A stretch of DNA of 64,000 nucleotides, taken from assembly GCF_025685605.1 (NCBI RefSeq), contig NZ_JAGTUT010000001.1, positions 4,402,001 through 4,466,000 on the forward strand. The letters run 5' to 3'. Position 1 is the stretch's first letter; every line of letters starts with the position of its first letter. The position numbers were made by a program, and so were the translations under genes. Below are positions 46,301 through 52,768 of the stretch, piece after piece. The DNA is from Granulicella arctica. Lineage in GTDB: Bacteria > Acidobacteriota > Terriglobia > Terriglobales > Acidobacteriaceae. The notes under the pieces are model-generated. The model worked only from the letters and a program-made list of their open reading frames with translations. It was not told the DNA's origin and did not search any database.

Positions 46301-46460
46301 GCTTGATTCGTTTGACCTGCTGAACCATGTGAACCTGGGTAACCCGAACCTGACGGCTTCGACCACGGGAACATTTGGCCAGATTACGGCGACGCGGAAC
46401 CAGGTTGGCGATGCTGGATCTTCACGGCAGTTGCAGTTCGCAGGGAAGATTACCTTCTAA
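43365..46460 (+). CDS. TonB-dependent receptor, Oar-like
   Basis: A 1031-residue outer-membrane receptor with a signal peptide (about 1-24, ending AMAQ), a carboxypeptidase-regulatory-like domain (SVSGTVTDSTGAVVPNAVVT to about 105) and a plug with QVNGINLNDMTQNQITF and SSGSIVNVSTRSGTN. The long barrel (for example FFFLSYEGLRQKQ) ends AGKITF with a terminal Phe. GTG 43365 is chosen because GGAG lies six to seven bases upstream and it yields a basic leader; the ATG at 43374 is the alternative. The frame upstream to 43293 lacks a signal. A DUF1080 gene converges with it across a strong terminator. Confidence 0.93.
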   Translation: MKSMFKGMFLTLALSSGFGVAMAQSTASVSGTVTDSTGAVVPNAVVTIHGNATGAERSTVSDSAGSFTAPSLQPGSYTIVVTAAGFSKFTAQQVTLEVNATATVNAKLGIESAGETVQVESKAAPIEAQTSTLGQVIDRETVQQIPLNGRHFLDLTNLTPGTVIPPANGNLTAPSRGLGANSFDTAGNREDTNNFQVNGINLNDMTQNQITFQPSINTTSEFKIINSTFSAEYGRSSGSIVNVSTRSGTNQFHGEAFDYLRNNYFDARNFFNRKGPLASNRQNQLNRHNFGGALSGPVFKDRTFFFLSYEGLRQKQAILLTSNVPTLAQRNLFATSQAGPAWAQIISTLPVGVESTQNGVTTAVASGSSPGPVKTDQFSGDLFHNITKVDTLHLYYAWQQDARTEPNLQGNSVAGFGDHRGAHRQIGTINEIHVFSPAVVNEARVGFNRIAISFNENFLGQSSTYGINNGVALPLGLPQISVTDLNLNFGGPSGFPQGRFVTTGVFSDTLNYIVGKHSFKFGGEFRRFEGNNFSQTAGTINFTTTPNFINGLANTFSGNASNVVSRIFDSSAAGFVQDSWKITPRLIAELGLRFEWNGTFTEGANRFVNFLAASNTLQQVNQPYNQNYNYDPRVGFVYDLFGTGKTVVRGGFGLLADQPNEGVASGLAGNPPNSTPVSLTGGGLDVRTLYSKAAVSGLAPSAVNPNYRNAYMESFNLNVQQDVGFGTVLQVGYIGSNGRHLRVPLNLNQFTYAPGSTVANRPFKTLSAASLIRPGAALGNITQISYASMSSYNALWVTARKSLRGGLELNASYTLSKSLDDNSLSGNGLQDSTNPASDYGRSDFDARHHFVFSGVWTLPFHGNRLKDGWLLANITQAQSGNPLNVVTSNTTFTGSGNIRPTVFGKYSTSRGAVLTNGNIPFINATVCATPNVAGCTFLTQAFGFGTLGRNSLEGPDFSDTDLSLQKTTKIAERVNLVLRLDSFDLLNHVNLGNPNLTASTTGTFGQITATRNQVGDAGSSRQLQFAGKITF

Positions 46461-46480
46461 GCTGATCACGAATGAAATGC

Positions 46481-46523
46481 ACAAAGAGGAAGCCCGGCTC
46501 GACGCCGGGCCTTCCTCTTTGTG
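46481..46523. terminator. Strong bidirectional hairpin between receptor and DUF1080 genes
   Basis: ACAAAGAGGAA then GCCCGGC pairs with GCCGGGC, one unpaired C, and TTCCTCTTTGTG across a five-base loop, giving an 18-pair stem. The arms end in AAAG/CTTT runs rather than a pure T-tract. It separates convergent genes. Confidence 0.82.
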
Positions 46524-46532
46524 TGTGACAGG

Positions 46533-47342
46533 TTATTGGAGTTTGCGAATCCAGATGTTGCGGAAGCTGATGGGTTCGCTCTTGTCGCCGTGGGCCTGGA
46601 GCTTGATGGGGGCGGTGTCGTAGGCCTTGTAGAAGGGCTTGCCGACGTAGAGGGTTTGGCCAGTGAGCTGGAAATGGTTCTCTACGATGATGCCATTGAA
46701 GAAGACGGTGGCAAAGGCAGGGGTTTTGACGGAGCCGTCGGTGTTGAAGGTGGGGGCGGTCCAGACGACGTCGTAGGTCTGCCACTCGCCGGGCTTACGG
46801 TTGGGGTTGGCGAGCGGGATGGCCTGTTTGTAGATGCTGCCGGCTTGGCCGTTGGTGTAGGTCTTGTTGTTGTAGTTGTCGAGGATCTGGAGCTCAAAGC
46901 CAGCGTCGCCGGGGCCAGTGGAGGCGAGGAAGACGCCGGAGTTGCCGCGCGCCTGATCGGAGCCGGTGATGTTGCTGGGGATTTTCCACTCGATGTGAAG
47001 CTGGTAGTTCTTGAAAGATTGCTTGGTCTCGATGTTGCCGACGCCCTTCTCCTTGCTGACAGTAAACATCCCGTCATGAACATCCCACTTGGCGGGGGCG
47101 TGGTCGGCGGCGGAGACCCACTGGTCGAGATTCTTGCCGTCGAAGAGGACGACGGCGTCGGAGGGCGGTTCGCCGTAAGCGGCCCCGGGGGTGACGACCG
47201 GGGGGACGGGCTCGTAGACTTCGGTGTCCTGATGCTTGGGAGCGTTCGGGTCTGGAGGGGTGGTCGGCTGCTGCGCGGCTAGAGGAGCGGCGAAGGCGAG
47301 GAGGGTGACGAGCTTGAGGAGCCTGGAATCGTGTGCTTGCAT
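46533..47342 (-). CDS. DUF1080 (3-keto-disaccharide hydrolase) family protein
   Basis: A 269-residue exported protein with a signal peptide (about 1-24, ending PLAAQ), a short Pro/Thr linker, and one DUF1080 jelly-roll domain (AVVLFDGKNLDQWVSA, YQLHIEWKIPSNITG, GNSGVFLASTGPGDAGFELQ and ENHFQLTGQTLYVGKP). It is more typical of the family than the other copy at 41.5 kb. A role in hydrolysing 3-keto-glycosides outside the cytoplasm is inferred from family members. ATG 47342 is chosen over 47375 because the signal peptide starts there; a TATCCT box lies ten bases upstream. Confidence 0.88.
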   Translation of the reverse strand: MQAHDSRLLKLVTLLAFAAPLAAQQPTTPPDPNAPKHQDTEVYEPVPPVVTPGAAYGEPPSDAVVLFDGKNLDQWVSAADHAPAKWDVHDGMFTVSKEKGVGNIETKQSFKNYQLHIEWKIPSNITGSDQARGNSGVFLASTGPGDAGFELQILDNYNNKTYTNGQAGSIYKQAIPLANPNRKPGEWQTYDVVWTAPTFNTDGSVKTPAFATVFFNGIIVENHFQLTGQTLYVGKPFYKAYDTAPIKLQAHGDKSEPISFRNIWIRKLQ

Positions 47343-47437
47343 GATGTTAGCGAGGATACACCTCGGTCTCAACATCTACAGCAGACGATAGCGGTACCGA
47401 ACGAAATCCTCCTTTCTTAAAAAGACCTCTTTGTTAT

Positions 47438-47480
47438 GAAAAAGGGCAGCGTCCATCAGATGGATGCTGCCCTTTTACTT
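47438..47480 (-). terminator. Terminator of the His-rich secreted protein gene
   Basis: A 16-pair stem (AAAAGGGCAGCGTCCA with TGGATGCTGCCCTTTT, one G-T pair) has a five-base loop. Read on the minus strand it ends in TTTTTC, right after the stop codon of the gene at 47493. Confidence 0.85.
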
Positions 47481-47492
47481 CCGCGCAGTTGC

Positions 47493-47903
47493 TTAGTGGC
47501 GGTCGTGGTCTACGTGGCCCTGGTTGTCGTGGGACTCGTTGCCGTGGAAGTTCTGTGCGTGTTGGGCGTCGCCCAGATGGTTGCTGGGGTTGGGGTGCTC
47601 GTTCTGTTTGGGGATGGGGCCGTGGTAGCCGTGGCGGGTGTCGAACTGGTTGTTGACGTGGCCGTGGAAGTTGGCGGGGCCGTGGAACCAGCGGCCTGCT
47701 CCGATGAAGGCACCGCCGCTGAACCACTCGGGACCGTAGTAGCCGTAGGGGGAGCAGCTATAGGGGGCGTAATCGTAGTAGCCGTAGGGGCATGAGGGTG
47801 GCGTGCCGATGTTGATGCTGATCTGGGCCTGTGAGACCGGGGCTGCCGCTATAGAGACGAGGCCTGCGCATGCTGCGAGAGCCAGGTATTTGAGACCGTT
47901 CAT
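47493..47903 (-). CDS. Small secreted His/Tyr/Gly-rich protein
   Basis: A 136-residue protein with a clear signal peptide (1-26, ending SQAQ). The mature part begins with a Tyr/Pro/Cys-rich segment (two Cys in SCPYGYYDYAPYSCSPYGYY) and an aromatic/Gly stretch, and ends in a His-rich tail with HNH-, DHD-like spacing (HGNESHDNQGHVDHDRH). No family assignment is firm; such proteins are common in acidobacterial genomes. The His-rich tail suggests metal binding, but this is inference. GGGAG lies eight bases before the ATG. It is a single gene followed by its own terminator. Confidence 0.78.
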   Translation of the reverse strand: MNGLKYLALAACAGLVSIAAAPVSQAQISINIGTPPSCPYGYYDYAPYSCSPYGYYGPEWFSGGAFIGAGRWFHGPANFHGHVNNQFDTRHGYHGPIPKQNEHPNPSNHLGDAQHAQNFHGNESHDNQGHVDHDRH

Positions 47904-47990
47904 AGAGTATCTCCCGGGTAAGAGACGAGGGTGGTACTCCGGAAAGTTGCGGAATTTCGCAGAAGGCTGTGGATTGTTAGCTGGGAAGGC

Positions 47991-49049
47991 CTATTTGGCT
48001 CGGCTCTTTTTAGGTGCGGAGTGAAGACCAGCGGCGGACTCGCGGACGACCAGTTCGGGTTCGAAGGGGACTACTTCAGGGTAGGGATCGTTGGGGCACT
48101 GGATGCGGGTGATGAGAAGTTTAGCGGCGGTCTGACCCATGAGGTAGAGGGGTTGGGCGATGGTGGTGAGGCGCGGGTTGGAGAAGCGGGCGGCATTGAT
48201 GTCGTCGAAGCCGATGACGGAGATGTCTGCGGGGCAGTGGAGGCCTACGTCCTCGATGGCCCGGATGGCGCCGATGGCGGCGAGGTCGTTGAAGCAGAAG
48301 ATGGCGGTGAGTTCGCGGGTACGGGCGAGGAGTTCGCGAACGGGCTGGTAGCCGACCTCGGAGGAGAGGGAGGTCTGCTGGAGGTAGAGGCAGAGGTCGG
48401 GGCGGACGGGGAGGCCTAGCTCCTGGGCGGCGGTGAGGATGGCCTGCCAGCGGAGTTCGGTGTCGGGTACGAAGGGCTGGCCCTTCATGAAGGCGATGCG
48501 GCGGTGGCCGAGGTCGTAGAGGTGACGGAGGGCCTTGGCGGCGGCGCGGGTGTGGTCGAGCTCGAGGTTGGAGACACCCGGCGTGCGCGAGTGCGAGGAG
48601 ATGCTCACGACGGGGATGGGGAGCTTATGGCGAAGCTCGGTGTTGACGACGAGGAGGCCGTCGATGGAGCGGTCCATGAGGAGCTGGGGATACTCCTCGA
48701 TGAGGTCGGGGCGGTAGAGGTGGGAGACGGTGTAGGAGAGGTATCCCTCCTGCAGGAGGCACTGCTCGACACCGGACATGACGGTGGTGAAGTAGCCCTC
48801 GGAGAGCTCGGGAACCATGACGCCGATGGTGTTCGAGAGGCGTGTGCGGAGCATGCGGGCGTGAACGTTCGCGCGATACTTGAACTTCTTCGCGGCATCG
48901 AGGACGCGCTGGCGGGTAGCAGGCGCGATGGACTTGGCGACGGGCGAGTTGTTGAGAACGATGGAGACAGTCGCCGGGGAGAGGTCGAGGTATTCAGCGA
49001 GAACCTTGAGGGTGACGGGCCTTGGTGCGTCGGGGGACTTCTTTTCCAT
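47991..49049 (-). CDS. LacI-family transcriptional regulator
   Basis: A 352-residue regulator. The N-terminal helix-turn-helix and hinge (about 12-65) read LKVLAEYLDLSPATVSIVLN and TRQRVLDAAKKFKYRANVHA. The periplasmic-binding-protein-like sensor follows (NTIGVMVPELSEGYFTTVMS, PVVSISSHSRTPGVSNLELD, AIFCFNDLAAIGAIRAIEDV, ISVIGFDDINAARFSNPRL). Such proteins repress sugar-uptake or degradation genes until an inducer binds. The target is unknown; receptor, DUF1080 and aldonate-pathway genes nearby are candidates. A palindrome of LacI-operator type lies at 39721. Pro-Pro-rich AT-poor DNA separates it from its neighbours. Confidence 0.94.
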   Translation of the reverse strand: MEKKSPDAPRPVTLKVLAEYLDLSPATVSIVLNNSPVAKSIAPATRQRVLDAAKKFKYRANVHARMLRTRLSNTIGVMVPELSEGYFTTVMSGVEQCLLQEGYLSYTVSHLYRPDLIEEYPQLLMDRSIDGLLVVNTELRHKLPIPVVSISSHSRTPGVSNLELDHTRAAAKALRHLYDLGHRRIAFMKGQPFVPDTELRWQAILTAAQELGLPVRPDLCLYLQQTSLSSEVGYQPVRELLARTRELTAIFCFNDLAAIGAIRAIEDVGLHCPADISVIGFDDINAARFSNPRLTTIAQPLYLMGQTAAKLLITRIQCPNDPYPEVVPFEPELVVRESAAGLHSAPKKSRAK

Positions 49050-49107
49050 TGAACTGCTTGTCCTTTTTCAAACCGGGGAAGGGCCTGCGGATTTGTGGGG
49101 AACAGTG

Positions 49108-51108
49108 TTACATGTTTGACGTCCCGATGGAGGCGGGTGCGACGGCGGCGGCGAGGGAGATGGTGCTTTCGGAGTCAGGAGTGGCCGACTGCGTGGGGAG
49201 GAAGAGGCTGAAGACGGTGCCACTGCGGCCCTCGCGGGTGGAGGAGAAGACCTGGAGGCGGCCGTGATGTTTTTCTACGATACCGAAGGAGATCCAGAGA
49301 CCGAGGCCGGTGCCGTTCATCCCCTTGGTGGTGTAGAAGGCTTCGAAGATGCGCTGACGGGTCTGCGATGACATCCCGTGCCCAGTGTCGGCGATAGTGA
49401 TGCGAACGCCGGGTTCGTAGGTTCGCCAGCAGCGGGAGTTACTGGTGCGAACGATGAGACGACCACCGGTACGCATGGAGTCGATGGCGTTGCCGATGAG
49501 GTTGTTGAGGACTTGGCGGATGTCTCCCTCGTAGCAGGTGACAGGGCTGGCCAGGCGGTGCTGGAGGTGGAGGGTGATGTGTGAGTTTGCGAGGCGGCCT
49601 TGGTAGAGGCCGAGAGCGGGGGAAAGAAGGGCTTCGGGCGTGATGGCGCGGGGGCGTGTGGACTGCCGATGAAAGCGGAGTGTCTGGGCGACGATCTGGG
49701 AGACGCGCCGAAGCTCCTCATCAGCCATGTCGAGGAAGCGGTGGATGTCGGGGAGCGGGGTCTCCTCCTGGCGAGCGATGTATAGAAGGTTAGTGACGGA
49801 CTCGAGAGGATTGTTGATCTCGTGCGATATGGAAGCGGCAAGGCGACCGACGACGGCGAGCTTCTCGCTTTGGATCAGGGCTGTCTCGGCCTGCTTCTGG
49901 CTGGAGAGATCGGTAAGGAAGACGGCGACCTCGTCGAAGCCAGCGGCGGAGGTGGGTGAGGGAATGACGATGGCTCCGACAAGGACGGGGACGAGGCGGC
50001 CATCTTTGGCGCGGTATTGCTTCTGGTAGGAGTCTGCTGCGCCGGTGGCTTTGAGCTGCTCGACGGCGTGGCGGTCGGCTTCGGCGAACTCGGGTGGCGT
50101 GATGAGATCCCAGCGCAGGAGACCGGCGTGGACCTCCTGCTCGGTGTAACCGAGAAGCTTGAGGATGGCCGGGTTGGCGTAGGAGATGCTGCCTTCGAGG
50201 TTGCCAATGATGACGCCGACGATTGCTTTTTCGATGAGGCGGCGGAAGCGCTCGTCGCTACGGCGCAGGTCGGCGTCGGCACGCTTCTGGCGGTCGATGT
50301 CGGAGAGGGCCACGACACCACCGGTGACGATACCCTCTTCGTTGAGGATGGGCGCGGCGGCGAGGCTGATCCAGGCGAGGGTACCGTCTCCGCGCTCGTA
50401 AAGATAGTCTTCGGGGGGAATCGGGTGACCGGCCTCCATGGCGCGGGGCAGGGGAAACTCTAGAGCTTTGACGCGGCTGCCGTCGGCGTGGAAGGCGGCC
50501 CACTTGCCGTGCGATTCCATGTCGGGCGTGTCGATGACGGGGTGGCGGGTGATGCGTTCCAAGCTGCGATTGCCAAAGATGATTTCGCCGTCAGGCTTGG
50601 CGAGGATGACGCCTACGGGCAGATGATCGAGGACAGCTTGAAGAGTCTCTCGTTGCTCTTGAAGATCCGCGAGGGCGTGATCGCGTTCGTACAAGGTGTC
50701 GCGAATCTCGTATTGCCGCTGCCGGGCGCGGAGGGCAGCGCGCAGGCTGCTGACGAGTGTAGCGGTACGGATCGGGCGCTCCAGCAGAATGGGGGATCCA
50801 AGCGGCAACTTCTCATATTCAATGTGCTGGCTGGGCGAAGCTTGACGGAAGCTGCCCGTAAGAATGAGGACGGGGAGGTCGGACCAGGATGGCTGGCCTT
50901 CGATCACACGACTTAGCTTCTCGACGAGGCTGGGAGTAAGGGCTTCTTCGGCTACAAGGAGCGGGCCTATAGGCTCATGCTCCATGTGACGCTCAATCTC
51001 CTCGAAGTCTGTGCAGATCTCTGCGGCGAGGCCATTCTGTTGCAGGGCCTGATTGATGAGTTCGGCATCGCGACCTGTGGGTGCTATGATGCGGACAACC
51101 AAGCTCAT
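49108..51108 (-). CDS. PAS-domain sensor histidine kinase with degenerate receiver domain
   Basis: A 666-residue cytoplasmic kinase with no membrane segment. Residues 1-130 look like a response-regulator receiver (strand ends LVAEEALTP and PVLILTG), but the phosphate-accepting Asp position holds Glu54-Glu55. A coiled-coil link leads to two PAS domains (about 150-275 and 285-405; the second has GVIIGNLEGSISYANPAILK). The HisKA helix has phospho-acceptor His near 428 in ISHEINNPL, then HATPase with NNLIGNAIDSM, DTGHGM and GTGLGLWI. Its start is 23 bases from the stop of the KaiC-like gene on the same strand, so the two are almost certainly one operon. GGAG precedes the ATG. Confidence 0.92.
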   Translation of the reverse strand: MSLVVRIIAPTGRDAELINQALQQNGLAAEICTDFEEIERHMEHEPIGPLLVAEEALTPSLVEKLSRVIEGQPSWSDLPVLILTGSFRQASPSQHIEYEKLPLGSPILLERPIRTATLVSSLRAALRARQRQYEIRDTLYERDHALADLQEQRETLQAVLDHLPVGVILAKPDGEIIFGNRSLERITRHPVIDTPDMESHGKWAAFHADGSRVKALEFPLPRAMEAGHPIPPEDYLYERGDGTLAWISLAAAPILNEEGIVTGGVVALSDIDRQKRADADLRRSDERFRRLIEKAIVGVIIGNLEGSISYANPAILKLLGYTEQEVHAGLLRWDLITPPEFAEADRHAVEQLKATGAADSYQKQYRAKDGRLVPVLVGAIVIPSPTSAAGFDEVAVFLTDLSSQKQAETALIQSEKLAVVGRLAASISHEINNPLESVTNLLYIARQEETPLPDIHRFLDMADEELRRVSQIVAQTLRFHRQSTRPRAITPEALLSPALGLYQGRLANSHITLHLQHRLASPVTCYEGDIRQVLNNLIGNAIDSMRTGGRLIVRTSNSRCWRTYEPGVRITIADTGHGMSSQTRQRIFEAFYTTKGMNGTGLGLWISFGIVEKHHGRLQVFSSTREGRSGTVFSLFLPTQSATPDSESTISLAAAVAPASIGTSNM

Positions 51109-51131
51109 GTTCGTGCTCTCCGTTCCATGAC

Positions 51132-52601
51132 TTAGTTCTTGTGCTCCGCAAGATCGGGTACTCCGGTCAACACGCCGCGGAAACTTCTGAGTGGTTCACC
51201 GATCTCTACACCGTACTGGCTCATGCTGAGTTCCCGCAGTGTGCGCTCGTGATGGCCGGCGCGCTGCTTGACGACAGAGATGGCCTGGCGAATGTCACCC
51301 TCGGCTTCAAAGTAGCGAAGGAGGACAACGGTGTCCGCAAGGTAGCTGACGTCGATATCGGAATGCATGCTGCCCACGAGGCCGTGCTGGGTAAAGACGA
51401 GAATCGTGACGACGCCCTTTTGATTGAGGTAGGCGAGAAGTTCGTGAAGATGGAGGGTCAGGTCATTCTCGCCGGGCATCGCCATGAGGAAGCCGTTGAG
51501 GCTGTCGATGACGACGACGCGGGTATCTTTCTGCTCGACGTCGCTGCGAATCTGCCATGCAAATTCTCCGGGGGAGAGCTCGGCGGGGTCGATCTGGGAC
51601 ATGGCGAGGGTGCCGCGCGCAACCTGCTCGCGGACGTTCATACCTAGACCTTCAGCGCGATCCTGGGCGATGCGAAGGACCTCGTCGAAGGCGTAGACGA
51701 TAGCCCGATCCCCACGCTCCGCAGCGGCGTGAGCGTAGGCAATGGCGAGGGTCGATTTGCCTGTGCCGGAGGGACCAATGAGGAGCGTAGAGGAGCCGCG
51801 GTGGATACCACCGCCGAACATGAGATCGAGTTCGGGGAGGTTGATCTTGATGCGTTCCCCATCGAAGGTCGCATCATGCTCGCTTGCTACGAGGCGGGGA
51901 TAGATGTGGAGGCCGCCTGTTTTGATGGTGTAGTCGTGACAGCCCTCTCGATAGGCACTGCCGCGCAGCTTGATGATTTCGACGTGGCGACGGGTGACGC
52001 CGTATGACCGGCGAACCTTCTCGAGACGAAGGACGCCATGCGCGATGCTTTGGAGCTGCATGTCGCTACCTTCTGCGGTGCGGTCATCGAGGAGAAGCAC
52101 GGTCGTGTCGCGGCCGGCAAAGAAGTGTTTTAGGGCAAGAAGCTGGCGACGATAGCGCATGGTATCCGCGGCGAGGAGGCGAAGCTCGGAGAGGGAGTCG
52201 ATCACAAGGCGGTCCGGGCGGGTCCGGTCGATAAGCTGCGTCAGCTTCTGGATCGTGCCTGCCAGCTCGACCTCACTGGGATGAAAGACGGTGTACTGCT
52301 GGTCGGGGCTGAGGCTGGCTTCGGCTGGAATGAACTCAGCGATGGGAAGCTCGGCGACATCCCAGCCATGAGAACGGGCTGAGGCATCCAGCTCCGACTT
52401 GGACTCAGAGAGTGTGACGTAGAGGCCTTTTTCGCCCGAGCGTACGCCTTCGATGATGAACTGCATCGCGAGCGTGGTCTTGCCAGTGCCGGGATCGCCT
52501 TCAAGAAGATACATCTGTCCGGCCGGCAGTCCGCCAGAGAGAATGTCATTGAGTCCACTCACGCCTGTATTGATGCGGTCAGGTTGTGCTGCTATTTCCA
52601 T
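51132..52601 (-). CDS. KaiC-like double-domain ATPase
   Basis: A 489-residue protein with two RecA/KaiC domains, as in the cyanobacterial clock protein KaiC. Domain 1 has Walker A GDPGTGKTT at 35-43 and domain 2 GPSGTGKST at 276-284. At the catalytic Glu pair of KaiC, domain 1 reads Ser66-Glu67 and domain 2 Asp306-Glu307. Aligned by eye to the KaiC CII phosphosites Ser431/Thr432, this protein has Ser419/Tyr420 (DIDVSYLADT). No KaiA or KaiB gene is nearby. Stand-alone KaiC-like proteins paired with PAS kinases are widespread and probably serve stress or light signalling rather than a clock; its partner kinase follows in the same operon. Confidence 0.9.
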   Translation of the reverse strand: MEIAAQPDRINTGVSGLNDILSGGLPAGQMYLLEGDPGTGKTTLAMQFIIEGVRSGEKGLYVTLSESKSELDASARSHGWDVAELPIAEFIPAEASLSPDQQYTVFHPSEVELAGTIQKLTQLIDRTRPDRLVIDSLSELRLLAADTMRYRRQLLALKHFFAGRDTTVLLLDDRTAEGSDMQLQSIAHGVLRLEKVRRSYGVTRRHVEIIKLRGSAYREGCHDYTIKTGGLHIYPRLVASEHDATFDGERIKINLPELDLMFGGGIHRGSSTLLIGPSGTGKSTLAIAYAHAAAERGDRAIVYAFDEVLRIAQDRAEGLGMNVREQVARGTLAMSQIDPAELSPGEFAWQIRSDVEQKDTRVVVIDSLNGFLMAMPGENDLTLHLHELLAYLNQKGVVTILVFTQHGLVGSMHSDIDVSYLADTVVLLRYFEAEGDIRQAISVVKQRAGHHERTLRELSMSQYGVEIGEPLRSFRGVLTGVPDLAEHKN

Positions 52602-52768
52602 AGTTGTAAGAGTTCCGTTTGCTTAGGAGTGTAGAGCTGCTAGCGGTGCTTCGCTCATTGGATGGCATAGTGTCTGAGATAGATGTTCAGAGGCGGAACG
52701 TCCTCATGCTGTCCTACATTTCATCTTCGGTTTAAATGCGCGACAATCGGTAGTGCGGTTGGTGAGGT

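Noticed and set aside
46521..47282. 253-codon Val/Gly/Asp-rich plus-strand frame
   Set aside because: Shadow of the DUF1080 gene on the minus strand, which has a signal peptide and family motifs.
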